Assembly: GCA_965194535.1 (NCBI GenBank)
Contig: OZ239145.1
Span: 1,612,001-1,676,000, forward strand
Reading direction: 5' to 3'
Length of the DNA stretch: 64,000 nt
From: Verrucolacustris abundans
GTDB taxonomy: Bacteria > Verrucomicrobiota > Verrucomicrobiia > Methylacidiphilales > Verrucolacustridaceae
The notes beneath the pieces were generated by a model. That model did not search any database, was not told where the DNA came from, and saw nothing but the letters and a program-made list of their open reading frames with translations. A program made the translations under genes and the position numbers. Shown piece after piece: positions 26,152 to 35,217 of the stretch; the stretch's first letter is position 1, and each line of letters opens with the position of its first letter.

Positions 26152-29100
26152 CTAGTTAAGCAGTTCTTGTAGCTCTGCCCAATCTAACCCTCGTACAAAA
26201 TCTTCCTCACTGACCAATGTCCCCCGGAACAGCTCCTTTTTCCGCTCCTGTAGCCGTACAATTTTTTCCTCTACCGTGTCCCGAGCAATTAGTTTGTAGG
26301 AGCTAACGATCTTGTTCTGTCCAATGCGGTGTGCCCGAGCCGTCGCTTGATCCTCTACAGCAGGATTCCACCAAGGATCAAAGTGGATCACGGTATCCGC
26401 CCCCGTTAAATTCAAGCCAGTGCCTCCCGCCTTCAAACTAATCAAGAAAACAGGAATATCATGATTTCGCTGAAACCGATTCACTTCTCCAGCTCGATCC
26501 AAGGTTCCTCCGTCCAAATAACAGAAAGGGGTCTTTCGTTTTCGCAGCTCCTCCTGCACGATCTTTAACATCGAAACAAATTGGCTGAAAACCAGAATTC
26601 GATGCCCACCTGAAATCGCCTCTTCCAACCGATCTAAAAAGTACTCCATTTTTCCCGAAGGTTCGCTCCACACTTTTACTCCTGCTCCAGGATGCGGCAA
26701 TAAACCCAAGTGACAGCACGCCTGTCGCAACCGCATCAGTACGGTAAGAACAGCAATCCGATCCCGCCCACCTGACGCCTTGCCCGAAAGCTCGCTGACC
26801 TGCTTTCGCCCCTCTTCCAAAATCTGCTGATACACCCCTTTCTGCTCATCCGTGAGTTCACAGTACGCAATCTGCTCAATCTTGGCGGGCAGGTCCTTGG
26901 CCACTTCTGCTTTGGTTCTACGCAGAAGAAATGGCCTCACTCGATGACGCAACCTCTGCTGCGCTTTTTCGTCACCCAACTTGGCTACAGGAATCTCATA
27001 ACGATCTCGGAAATCCGTTGCTGTTCCCAAATATCCGGGCATCAAGAAATCGTAGATCGACCACAGATCTAACAGGGAATTCTCCAAGGGAGTTCCTGTC
27101 AGAACCATTCGATGCTCACTCACCAGCTTCTTTACCGACACCGCCGTCTGACTGGTTCGGTTCTTGATATTTTGCGCTTCATCGAGAATCACTGCGTCGA
27201 ACTCCAGTTTCTCATACTCCGCAATATCCCTCCGCAGAAGCGCATAACTAGTGACGACTAGGTCGTGATCTGGAATTTTATTGAGCAGGGTTTTTCTTCC
27301 AGCTCCATGTAAGGCCAACACCTTCAGGCTAGGGGCAAACTTCTTTGCCTCGTCCACCCAGTTCATGACCAGGCTCGTCGGGCAAATCACCAAGCCTGGT
27401 AACTTCGTCTTATTTTGTGCTCTCCGAAGCTCGAGGAAAGCCAATGTCTGCAAAGTTTTTCCTAATCCCATCTCATCCGCCAACACCCCGCCAAAATGAT
27501 TCTTCGCCAAGTATAGCAACCATCCGATTCCCTCCCTCTGATAAGGTCGCACAATATTCTCCAGTCGTTCGGGAAGTTTGGCCTCTTCATAGGCAATCAC
27601 CTCAGCTGGAGGTTTCCAGTTGGATTTACCACTGACGACCCAACCCGTGCCCCGAATCGCCTCCCCAAAATATCCACGGAACCTCTTCTCCAACTTGTAT
27701 CGCGTGCCGTCGTTTCGAACCTGGCAATCCTTCAAAACCTCCTGAAACTCGGCCACATCATCCGTAGGCACCAGAGCGATTCGGCCTCCCGCAAGACGAT
27801 GGTGGCTCTGCCCCGTTTGAAGAAGTCTTTGTACCTCAACTGGGGATAGCGCACTGCTTCCTGCCCCGGATCGAAAATCCACTTCCACCGTCAACCAAGA
27901 CCCACCCGTATCCTTCAGTGTCACTTCTGGCGCCACATAATCACATCGGCTCAGCAACGACTCCATTCTCGGCGTGACCTTCACCTCCCACTTCTGCCTC
28001 CAACGGGGCAAAATATTAGCCAAGAATGCCCCCACCTTTCCCTCTCCCGCCAAAGTGTACCGCTCCGCCGCACGCTGCCCGGGTAGAAAACCTGCCGCTA
28101 ACAGCTCTCGTTGCGCCGTTCGCTCCATCGCCCTACCCCGGACCCGATATCTCTTCGGATCTGCACCATCCGGCATCCACGCATCCATTCCTTCATTCTG
28201 CCCAGGCATCCCCGTTAAAATATGGGACTCCTTTCCATACACCGCCTCTAACTGACAACTGATTCCAGAAAGGAGTCCATCCAGTTCCACTCGAATCTTG
28301 GGAGCTACCGTATCAAATTGCAGCCCCCGCAACCTCTCCCCCGCTTCCACTCGCACATGGCGTTCTAAGAGAGGCATCTCCCTTTGCAAAAAGGTCGCCA
28401 TTCCTTCACGTGAAACCGACCTCCCGCCCTTCCTTAAACCCTCGTACGCGGCAGGCAAACTATCCAGCAACTCCAGATGATCGCCTGCAAAACGCCATCG
28501 CCCATGGCTCCCTTCAAAAACCTCACTTCCCGGAGGCCCGGGAGGTGCTTCCTCTAACTCCATATGCAAAACACCCTCCTGATCCAGTTCCGCCTTCAAC
28601 CGTGTTCCCTCCAGAGCACGCGATACAATCAAATGCTTCTTTCGGCCCACAAAAACTCTGGGGTGCCCTAAAAGAATCGGAAAAAATAAATCTCGGTCCG
28701 ATGCACTTAGCTCAGCCTCTCCATGCACCGACGCTCCATCCATTTTTTCTAGCATCGAGAGAAGCACTGCATCCGACTCATCCACAATATAAGGCTCCAC
28801 CTTCTCGATCGACACCGCATCCAAGCTTTTTGTTGGTCCACCATCCACCGAGGCCTCAACCGTAAGCGGGACCTTTCCTGCCCTCCACGCCTTGCCCAGT
28901 TCCAAAGGAAGATGCACCTCCAAGGAAAGAGGCTTGGATCCTTTGCCCGCCAACTGCCCCAATACACGCGGGAATCGCGGCGCTACAGCTCGTGCCGCCG
29001 CCGCAACAGGCCCAGCAACAGCTCCATTCGGCCGATGGACTGGCCCACCGGCCGCCTTACCATTTTTTTCCAAATATTTTAAACTTAGGGCGATGACATG

Positions 29101-29364
29101 AGGACATACCGTCCCGTACTCCCGCGCCTGACGGCAGCTACACAGATTCTCTACATCCGAAAGTCTCTTTCCTAATTTCAGTCGCGCATTCACGGTTCCA
29201 GTCCCCGCCTGCACCACACCCCCAAGCATCGGATCTACCCAATCCACGGACATAACTTTGCCCGCTTCCCATAGCGAACGCCCCTCCTGCATCGCCCTCC
29301 ATCCCCCGATTTCGAGCAACATCTCTTTTGTGAGTACCGACGGCACCGAACTATTTTCCGACAT
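26152..29364 (-). CDS. SWIM zinc-finger SNF2-family helicase
   Basis: A 1070-aa Swi2/Snf2 ATPase. A SWIM zinc motif lies at Cys75-x-Cys77...Cys87-x-His89. Residues about 150-590 form an accessory region of the type seen in bacterial SNF2 proteins. The helicase core (about 600-1060) shows DEMGLGKTLQTL, VICPTSLVMNW, ILDEAQNIKN, LTGTPLENSLLDLWS, then FSQFVSMLKI, LISLKAGGTGLNLT and ARAHRIGQ. Bacterial relatives remodel RNA polymerase or DNA-protein complexes; a defined role for SWIM-SNF2 proteins in bacteria is lacking. It is a single-gene unit, divergent from the STN-domain gene. Confidence 0.93.
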   Translation of the reverse strand: MSENSSVPSVLTKEMLLEIGGWRAMQEGRSLWEAGKVMSVDWVDPMLGGVVQAGTGTVNARLKLGKRLSDVENLCSCRQAREYGTVCPHVIALSLKYLEKNGKAAGGPVHRPNGAVAGPVAAAARAVAPRFPRVLGQLAGKGSKPLSLEVHLPLELGKAWRAGKVPLTVEASVDGGPTKSLDAVSIEKVEPYIVDESDAVLLSMLEKMDGASVHGEAELSASDRDLFFPILLGHPRVFVGRKKHLIVSRALEGTRLKAELDQEGVLHMELEEAPPGPPGSEVFEGSHGRWRFAGDHLELLDSLPAAYEGLRKGGRSVSREGMATFLQREMPLLERHVRVEAGERLRGLQFDTVAPKIRVELDGLLSGISCQLEAVYGKESHILTGMPGQNEGMDAWMPDGADPKRYRVRGRAMERTAQRELLAAGFLPGQRAAERYTLAGEGKVGAFLANILPRWRQKWEVKVTPRMESLLSRCDYVAPEVTLKDTGGSWLTVEVDFRSGAGSSALSPVEVQRLLQTGQSHHRLAGGRIALVPTDDVAEFQEVLKDCQVRNDGTRYKLEKRFRGYFGEAIRGTGWVVSGKSNWKPPAEVIAYEEAKLPERLENIVRPYQREGIGWLLYLAKNHFGGVLADEMGLGKTLQTLAFLELRRAQNKTKLPGLVICPTSLVMNWVDEAKKFAPSLKVLALHGAGRKTLLNKIPDHDLVVTSYALLRRDIAEYEKLEFDAVILDEAQNIKNRTSQTAVSVKKLVSEHRMVLTGTPLENSLLDLWSIYDFLMPGYLGTATDFRDRYEIPVAKLGDEKAQQRLRHRVRPFLLRRTKAEVAKDLPAKIEQIAYCELTDEQKGVYQQILEEGRKQVSELSGKASGGRDRIAVLTVLMRLRQACCHLGLLPHPGAGVKVWSEPSGKMEYFLDRLEEAISGGHRILVFSQFVSMLKIVQEELRKRKTPFCYLDGGTLDRAGEVNRFQRNHDIPVFLISLKAGGTGLNLTGADTVIHFDPWWNPAVEDQATARAHRIGQNKIVSSYKLIARDTVEEKIVRLQERKKELFRGTLVSEEDFVRGLDWAELQELLN

Positions 29365-29372
29365 ACTCTTAA

Positions 29373-29402
29373 ATCATAAGAAAAACCGGCAAGCGCAGGC
29401 AA
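29373..29402 (-). promoter_or_regulatory. Promoter of the SNF2 helicase gene
   Basis: On the - strand TTGCCT (29402-29397) and TATGAT (29378-29373) are 18 nt apart. The -10 box ends 8 nt before the ATG at 29364, again predicting an almost leaderless message with no Shine-Dalgarno. Confidence 0.5.
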
Positions 29403-29500
29403 TCCCACCCTCCTACCCCTGTGCCTTCCTTGGGAACAACTTTTATCTCTCTTCAACTCTTTCCACCTCCTGTTTGTGCTGTAACATCTCATCTGAGCCT

Positions 29501-30520
29501 GTGACCCGTCCCAAACTTCTCCTCTCTCTCGTCGGTATCCTTGCCCTAACATGGGCTGTGCTTTGGATCGCTCAGGGCTGGGGCACCATCACTCTGGTCT
29601 TTGACAAAAAACCTCTCTCCATCGTCCTTCGATCCTTCACCAGCCAATCGAAACTCAAAGTCATCACCGATATCGATTTAAACACTCCAATAACCATCCA
29701 AGTCCGCCGCGTCCCTGTGGTCGAAGCTCTTGAGGCTCTCCAAGCCGCGGCCGAATCCCGAGGATCCCTCGCTGTGATCCTCGCTCCAGACACCGCCTCC
29801 ATGAAAAATATTCTATCCACTCTTCCCAACCCGAAAACTGATTCAGGCACTCTCTCAATCGAGTATCGAACGCCTTGGCTTTTTCGTGGTGCTAGTAGCT
29901 CCCTTCCCATCGACCGAGACCCCAGAGAACAGGTCTGGAGCCCATCTCCCCAACTGCCCCTTCAACTCCTACCCCTTCTTGAACATGCCGCACAAAACAC
30001 GGAAGTTCGGCTCCTCATTCCCCAATCTTGGAATCCAACTTTGAAAAAATCTCCCTCGTCGGGCCCCATCTCGTCCTCAATTCCCAAATTAGCCAAAAGT
30101 GCAGGCGGCGAAGCTCAACTTGTCTTCCTTCTTCCAGCACGCTCCGAACGAGATGGTAATGGGACTCCCCCGTCCACCCAAGAGGCAAACCGCGGGACTC
30201 TCCGATGGACAGAACCTGCCGACCTTCCCCCCGATGCGCTTCTCGCCCGCCTCGAATCCCGAATCCGTTCCCTTCCCTCGTCCGAACAAGGAGACGCCCG
30301 ACAAGCCGCCCAAGAATCAGTCCGCCAATACCGTGAATGGTCCTCATTAACGACGGAGGAGGAGAGGGACAAGAAAAGGCAGGAAATTATGAACGACCCC
30401 GCGCGTGCCGAACGTGCGGGCGAGGGATTCTCACGTGCGATGCGCAAAATGAGCCCCGAACAAAGATCCCAACGCTACCAACGGTACGTCGAACGCCGCT
30501 CCTCTCAGAAGGGAGGCTAA
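29501..30520 (+). CDS. STN-like domain protein of unknown function
   Basis: A 339-aa product from GTG 29501. The frame is open upstream but overlaps the divergent helicase gene, so the GTG is preferred. An N-terminal hydrophobic helix (about 6-26) is a signal or anchor. Residues about 30-95 resemble the secretin/TonB short N-terminal domain (FDKKPLSIVLRSFTSQSKLKV...IDLNTPITIQVRRVPVVEALEAL). A middle region of about 150 residues is Pro/Ser-rich. The C-terminal 80 residues are highly charged (TEEERDKKRQEIMNDPARAERA...MSPEQRSQRYQRYVERR), probably helical. It precedes a pseudopilin gene by 7 nt. Confidence 0.65.
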   Translation: MTRPKLLLSLVGILALTWAVLWIAQGWGTITLVFDKKPLSIVLRSFTSQSKLKVITDIDLNTPITIQVRRVPVVEALEALQAAAESRGSLAVILAPDTASMKNILSTLPNPKTDSGTLSIEYRTPWLFRGASSSLPIDRDPREQVWSPSPQLPLQLLPLLEHAAQNTEVRLLIPQSWNPTLKKSPSSGPISSSIPKLAKSAGGEAQLVFLLPARSERDGNGTPPSTQEANRGTLRWTEPADLPPDALLARLESRIRSLPSSEQGDARQAAQESVRQYREWSSLTTEEERDKKRQEIMNDPARAERAGEGFSRAMRKMSPEQRSQRYQRYVERRSSQKGG

Positions 30521-30527
30521 ACCCTCC

Positions 30528-31097
30528 ATGCTTCGAGCACTCCGACGCAGAAATGCCTTCACTTTGGTCGAGCTCCTTACCGTCATCACCATCATTGCAA
30601 TGGTAGCCGGCATGATCTCCCCCTTCCTTCAAAGAGTGCGAGCAAAAGCAGAGACCACCGCCTGCCAATCCAACCTTCGCCAAATCGGCACCGCCGTTTG
30701 GCTCTACGTTCCAGACAACGGAAACAAATTCCCAAGCATTAACAACCCATGGGGCGCGCAAGTCTTCACAAATGAAGGCGCGACAAACCTCTTAGGTGCT
30801 TTAAGCCCTTATGGATTGACCGCCAAGGTTCTCGCTTGCCCAGCTGATCTGCGCAGCAAAGAAAGCTATTATCGAAAATACACGAATAGCTATGAGTACC
30901 TGCCGTTCTCCTCGGATGAGGAAGCCGCTCCAGGAACGGCGACTATCTACGGCCGCAACGGAACATTTGAAATACCTTTTCGTCGTTTGACCTTAGCTTG
31001 GGACGCCTCCGACGTTCACTCGGACGGATATGGATTCAACGGATTACGAGCTGACAACACGGTTTACAGCAGAACCAATAAACCCACTTATAAATAA
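30528..31097 (+). CDS. Prepilin-type protein (GspG / H-X9-DG-like)
   Basis: A 189-aa protein with prepilin leader MLRALRRRNA and FTLVELLTVITIIAMVAGMI; Glu15 is at +5 and Ala, not Gly, precedes the cleavage site. The continuing helix ends in CQSNLRQIGTAVWLYVPDNGNKFP, and the C-terminal half has LAWDASDVHSDGYGFNGL, like the H-X9-DG family common in Verrucomicrobiota, Planctomycetota and Lentisphaerota. In those phyla such proteins are numerous and mostly uncharacterised. It is separate from the gsp operon at the left end but would need the same prepilin peptidase. Confidence 0.85.
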   Translation: MLRALRRRNAFTLVELLTVITIIAMVAGMISPFLQRVRAKAETTACQSNLRQIGTAVWLYVPDNGNKFPSINNPWGAQVFTNEGATNLLGALSPYGLTAKVLACPADLRSKESYYRKYTNSYEYLPFSSDEEAAPGTATIYGRNGTFEIPFRRLTLAWDASDVHSDGYGFNGLRADNTVYSRTNKPTYK

Positions 31098-31155
31098 TCT
31101 TTTTACAAACTCAAAAGTCCTCAACTCCGGTCGATATTTGCGATAGGATAAAAAT

Positions 31156-31893
31156 GTGATTCGACTCGGAGTAAACATTGATCACCTCGCCACCCTTCGT
31201 CAGGCGAGGTACCGCGTTCCGATTCCAGGCGTAATCCCAGAGCCGGATCCCGTCTCTCTCGCCCATACCTGCCTATTCGCAGGAGCTCACTCAATTACCG
31301 TCCACCTACGTGAGGACCGCCGCCACATCCAAGACGACGACGTTCTCCGACTCGGCCACGAGTGCCGCGAAAAGCTCAACCTCGAAATGGCTGCTACCCC
31401 TGCGATGCTGCAGTTCGCTCTCCGCCTCCAGCCTGCCGAAGTCTGCCTCGTCCCCGAAAACCGAGCCGAAGTCACCACCGAGGGCGGCCTCAACGCCGCC
31501 AACCAAATCCAAACTCTTCGTCCCATCATCGAAAAACTCACCCAAGCCAAGATTATCACGAGCCTCTTTCTCGATCCCGACCCCCGCCAAATCGATGCCG
31601 CCGCCACCCTCCAAGCCCCGGTCATCGAACTGCACACGGGTCGATTTGCCGACGCTAACCCGGCGGATCGACCTGCCGCTTTAGACCAACTCAGATCTGC
31701 CGCAGAGCAGGCCCACTGCCTAAAAATACAAGTCAACGCTGGCCACGGACTTCGCCTTTCGAACTTACCCGAACTTCTTTCCCTACCTCACCTTCATACG
31801 CTGAACATCGGGCACTCTTTGGTTTCCCACGCCATCAACGTTGGTCTTGAACAGAGCGTCCGGGACTTTCTTCTAGCCATCAAAAAGAAATGA
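31156..31893 (+). CDS. pdxJ: Pyridoxine 5'-phosphate synthase PdxJ
   Basis: A 245-aa TIM-barrel enzyme that condenses 1-deoxyxylulose 5-phosphate with 3-amino-2-oxopropyl phosphate to form pyridoxine 5'-phosphate. The sequence follows PdxJ throughout: LGVNIDHLATLRQAR, DPVSLAHTCLFAGAHSITVHLREDRRHIQDDD, LNLEMAATPAML, VCLVPENRAEVTTEGGLN, and C-terminal LKIQVNAGHGLRLSNL with LNIGHSLVSHAI. Start is GTG 31156. acpS overlaps its stop by 4 nt, the common pdxJ-acpS pairing. Confidence 0.97.
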   Translation: MIRLGVNIDHLATLRQARYRVPIPGVIPEPDPVSLAHTCLFAGAHSITVHLREDRRHIQDDDVLRLGHECREKLNLEMAATPAMLQFALRLQPAEVCLVPENRAEVTTEGGLNAANQIQTLRPIIEKLTQAKIITSLFLDPDPRQIDAAATLQAPVIELHTGRFADANPADRPAALDQLRSAAEQAHCLKIQVNAGHGLRLSNLPELLSLPHLHTLNIGHSLVSHAINVGLEQSVRDFLLAIKKK

Positions 31894-32282
31894 ATCCCGA
31901 ACGAATCCTCGGCCTTGGCATGGATCTGGTCGAAATCGACCGGATCGAGGAATCCTTCAATCGATATGGGGATCGGTTCCTCCAAAAGATTTTTCACCCT
32001 GCGGAAATCGAATATGCCCGTTCTCAATCCCGTCCTGCCGTCCCACTCGCCGCCCGATTTGCCGCGAAGGAAGCCGCTTCCAAAGCTTTTGGCACGGGAA
32101 TTGGACAATCCTTGCCTTGGCTAGGAATGGAAATCGAGCGCCAATCCCACGGAGAACCTCTCCTTCGCTTCCACAGCCAAGGTGCCCAGCTTGCAAAAAA
32201 CCGAGGAGTAACCCGCTCACTCGTCACCCTAACACATACCCGAACCCACTCGGCCGCCACGGTCATTCTTCTTGGCCCATGA
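31890..32282 (+). CDS. acpS: Holo-[acyl-carrier-protein] synthase AcpS
   Basis: A 130-aa phosphopantetheinyl transferase that moves 4'-phosphopantetheine from CoA to the serine of ACP. Motifs: GLGMDLVEIDRIE (Mg-binding Asp), FHPAEIEYARSQ and RFAAKEAASKAFGTGIG (catalytic Glu and Lys). The C-terminal SLTH-like region reads VTLTHTRTHSAATVIL. Overlaps pdxJ and nnr by 4 nt each, so the three are probably translationally coupled. Confidence 0.95.
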   Translation: MNPERILGLGMDLVEIDRIEESFNRYGDRFLQKIFHPAEIEYARSQSRPAVPLAARFAAKEAASKAFGTGIGQSLPWLGMEIERQSHGEPLLRFHSQGAQLAKNRGVTRSLVTLTHTRTHSAATVILLGP

Positions 32283-33775
32283 TTGTCCTCCCACCCCAAC
32301 TCGCTCGTTCATGGGAGGAAAAAAGTCTTCAAGGGGGGGCACGAATCAAAGATCTGATGCGTCAGGCCGTCGCAGGTGCCCTACGCGAACTTCAACCATT
32401 CCTACCTAAGCCATCCACCGCCCTAATCCTCGTTGGTCCTGGCCACAACGGGGACGACGCTTTTCTTCTCGGACTCGAGCTCAAAGAACTTGGTTGGGAG
32501 GTCGATTTCCTCTTATCCCGTAATCCAACCCGTCGCACCCATCCCGATTCTCGAGTCAAACCCAAGCATTGGAAAAAAGCCCTGATCTGGCCTACCAAAT
32601 CCTCCCGTTTTCTTAAGACAAAAGCTCCACGGCTCGTTATCGACGGGCTGCTCGGTCTAGGTGCAACTCCTCCCCCACGTCCTGCAGAGGCCGCCATCCT
32701 CAACTGGATTTCCAACGAAAAGCGCAACTCCGACCTTTACGTAGCCCTTGATCTACCTAGCGGTCTAAATCCCACTTCAGGTGCCACTCCGGGTGCAATC
32801 TTTCCCGCCGATCTGACCTTCGCGCTTGGCTCTGTCAAATCAGGTTGCCTTAAAGACTCTGCCCTACCATACGTCGGCCAACTCAGGGGTGTTCCTATCG
32901 AATTCACAACTCCAGCCCCCAAATCATCGGTCGATTTTTTTCTTCCTCAAGAGGCCTACTCCATTCTTCGATCTCGTCCCTCAACTCTTCATAAACGCTC
33001 TGCAGGGGTGGTTCATCTATGGGCTGGTTCGTCAGAATATCCTGGAGCCGCCACTCTCACTTCCTTAGGAGCTTTACGATCAGGAGCTGGATATGTCCGC
33101 CTTTTTACCGACCGCTCCTTAACTCCGGCCTTAGCCACCTCTTTACCGGAACTACTTCTTCATCCACTCAACTCAAACGAAGCACCACCCATCCAAGAAT
33201 TCTTGCAGGGGGCATCCACCCTTATCGTGGGTCCCGGACTTCCCCCCACCACAGCTTTGCATACGTTTCTTACCCAGCTCATTCCTCAATCCAAAGTTCC
33301 TATCGTCCTAGATGCAGGGGCATTAGAAATTCTTGCCCGCGATTCCAAAATAATCTCCTCCGCCACAGCCCCACTTCTTTTGACACCTCACGCTGGCGAA
33401 CTGGCGCGTCTTCTTGGCAATCCCATACAGGACCGTGCCGACGCCGCACAACTCTGGTTGAAAAGTTTTCCCAACACCCTCCTCGTCGCAAAGGGCCCCC
33501 ACTCTCTTGTCGCGACCAAGGATCATCCTCTAAGCTTTAACTCCACGGGTGGACCTGCGCAGTCCACAGCAGGAATGGGAGATCTCCTCTCAGGTCTTCT
33601 TGGTGGGCTACTTGCGCTCGGATACCCACCTTTCGACGCAGCCCGCATCGCAGTTTGTTGGCATGGACTTGCATCCGATCAAGCTCTTGAAGCGGGTGGG
33701 CCCTCTACCTTGGCGACGGATCTTGTTCGCACTCTCCCTAGCTCTTGGCGATTCCTTAAGGGATGTGCAGTATAA
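32279..33775 (+). CDS. nnr: Bifunctional NAD(P)H-hydrate repair enzyme (epimerase/dehydratase)
   Basis: A 498-aa fusion. Residues about 1-210 are the YjeF_N epimerase domain (LVGPGHNGDDAFLLGLEL, LPSGLNPTSG), and about 220-495 the ribokinase-like dehydratase (HKRSAGVVHLWAGS, GALRSGAGYVRL, LLTPHAGELARLLG, STAGMGDLLSGLLGGLLALG). Together they repair hydrated NADH/NADPH. The phosphate loop GPGHNGDDA departs from the usual GxGNNGGDG, and Asn replaces Asp in the PSGLD motif, so epimerase activity is less certain. ATG 32279 overlaps the acpS stop (ATGA); an earlier in-frame start is inside acpS. Confidence 0.92.
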   Translation: MIVLPPQLARSWEEKSLQGGARIKDLMRQAVAGALRELQPFLPKPSTALILVGPGHNGDDAFLLGLELKELGWEVDFLLSRNPTRRTHPDSRVKPKHWKKALIWPTKSSRFLKTKAPRLVIDGLLGLGATPPPRPAEAAILNWISNEKRNSDLYVALDLPSGLNPTSGATPGAIFPADLTFALGSVKSGCLKDSALPYVGQLRGVPIEFTTPAPKSSVDFFLPQEAYSILRSRPSTLHKRSAGVVHLWAGSSEYPGAATLTSLGALRSGAGYVRLFTDRSLTPALATSLPELLLHPLNSNEAPPIQEFLQGASTLIVGPGLPPTTALHTFLTQLIPQSKVPIVLDAGALEILARDSKIISSATAPLLLTPHAGELARLLGNPIQDRADAAQLWLKSFPNTLLVAKGPHSLVATKDHPLSFNSTGGPAQSTAGMGDLLSGLLGGLLALGYPPFDAARIAVCWHGLASDQALEAGGPSTLATDLVRTLPSSWRFLKGCAV

Positions 33776-33783
33776 GATAAATT

Positions 33784-35175
33784 ATGCTCTTGGGTCACCA
33801 TCGCCACTCCCGAGTCGCACTCCAAATTATGGACGGTGTTTTAGCTTTTTTTGCCATGTTTCTTGCCTACTGGATCCGAGTCGAAATCCTGCCTACTGCC
33901 ATCCCGCTGGAGTCTCGTGAGATTGGTCAGATTTTGGTCTATCTCCCCTACGCCATACTGATGGGCTTTGCCACCCCGATTGTTCTCGAAAGACGCGGCT
34001 TCTATCGCCACCTCGCCATTAACCCCGCCAACCGACTCAGCTCACTTCTGGAGGTCGCTCTCATACTTTTCCTATTAGCTGTTTCTCTGATCTTTTTCTT
34101 CAAAGAGAGCCCCAGTCGCTTGGTCTTTCTCTTTTTCGTGCCCATCTTGACTGGACTGCTCAATCTGAGACAGGCCCTTGTTCATAAACTCCGGCAAGTT
34201 CGCAAAACAAAAACTGAGTCATTCACGAATCTCATTTTGGTTTCCGATACCGAATTCTCAACACGCCGGTGGCCCGATCTTTTCACTGAATCTGGATCAG
34301 GAATTCGAATCACTCGTCACCTGAATCCTGCCAAGACTTCTTTGCCAGATTTTATCCAAACCCTCCACGATGATTCAGCTGGGATCGTACTATTTGAAGT
34401 TGAATCCCATAATCTTGCGTGGTCTAGCCAAGCCATCCAAGCCTGTGAGGAGGAGGGCGTCGAGGCCTGGCTCAGCACCCACTTTGTTGGAACCAAGATC
34501 GCGCAAGCCCACTTCGAGGAAATTCTGGATCAGAACCTTCTCGTCTTCCGAAACACTCAAGCGGGCCCTTGGCAATCCATCCTAAAAATAATCTTCGACC
34601 GTCTTGCAAGTGGCCTCATGATTACCCTCCTTTCACCAGTTTTTCTTTTGATTTGGGCGGCCATTCGCCGGGAGTCTGCTGGACCCGCCATTTTCAAGCA
34701 GAAACGGAGCGGTCGTCATGGTGCACCTTTCACGATGTACAAGTTTCGCACCATGGTCAGCGATGCCGAGATGCGCCAAGCCGAACTCAAAGCCCTCAAC
34801 GAGATGAGCGGCCCGGTTTTTAAAATTAAAAATGATCCCCGCGTGACTCGGGTGGGTGCTTTTCTACGATTCACCTCGCTGGATGAACTACCTCAGCTTT
34901 TTAATGTATTCCTTGGCCAGATGAGTCTCGTCGGCCCACGCCCTTTACCCACTTATGAGACCATCGCAATGACTGCCAATGCACAACGCCGCCGCCTCAG
35001 CGTGCTACCGGGCATGACGTGCCTGTGGCAAATCTCAGGTCGAAACGACGTGAACGATTTTTCGGACTGGGTCCAGCTCGACCTCGAATACATAGACCAG
35101 TGGTCCCTTCTCCTAGATTTCCAAATTCTCCTTCGCACCATTCCTGCCGTCCTCTTTGGCCGTGGAGCCCGTTAA
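33784..35175 (+). CDS. Polyprenyl-phosphate sugar-1-phosphate transferase (WbaP/EpsL type)
   Basis: A 463-aa membrane enzyme that starts glycan assembly by moving a sugar phosphate to undecaprenyl phosphate. Four N-terminal helices (about 15-125) and a nucleotide-fold-like region (125-255) precede the bacterial sugar transferase domain: a membrane helix (about 270-300), KQKRSGRHGAPFTMYKFRTM, NDPRVTRVGAFLRFTSLDELPQLFNVFLGQMSLVGPRP, and LPGMTCLWQISGRN with LDLEYIDQWS. It follows nnr by 8 nt. Its product could feed exopolysaccharide made elsewhere, perhaps with the glycan genes at 7.2-11.6 kb, but no direct link is visible. Confidence 0.93.
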   Translation: MLLGHHRHSRVALQIMDGVLAFFAMFLAYWIRVEILPTAIPLESREIGQILVYLPYAILMGFATPIVLERRGFYRHLAINPANRLSSLLEVALILFLLAVSLIFFFKESPSRLVFLFFVPILTGLLNLRQALVHKLRQVRKTKTESFTNLILVSDTEFSTRRWPDLFTESGSGIRITRHLNPAKTSLPDFIQTLHDDSAGIVLFEVESHNLAWSSQAIQACEEEGVEAWLSTHFVGTKIAQAHFEEILDQNLLVFRNTQAGPWQSILKIIFDRLASGLMITLLSPVFLLIWAAIRRESAGPAIFKQKRSGRHGAPFTMYKFRTMVSDAEMRQAELKALNEMSGPVFKIKNDPRVTRVGAFLRFTSLDELPQLFNVFLGQMSLVGPRPLPTYETIAMTANAQRRRLSVLPGMTCLWQISGRNDVNDFSDWVQLDLEYIDQWSLLLDFQILLRTIPAVLFGRGAR

Positions 35176-35217
35176 ACCCTCGCGGTCGTAGGTCGATCTC
35201 TTGATTAGACGAGTTTT

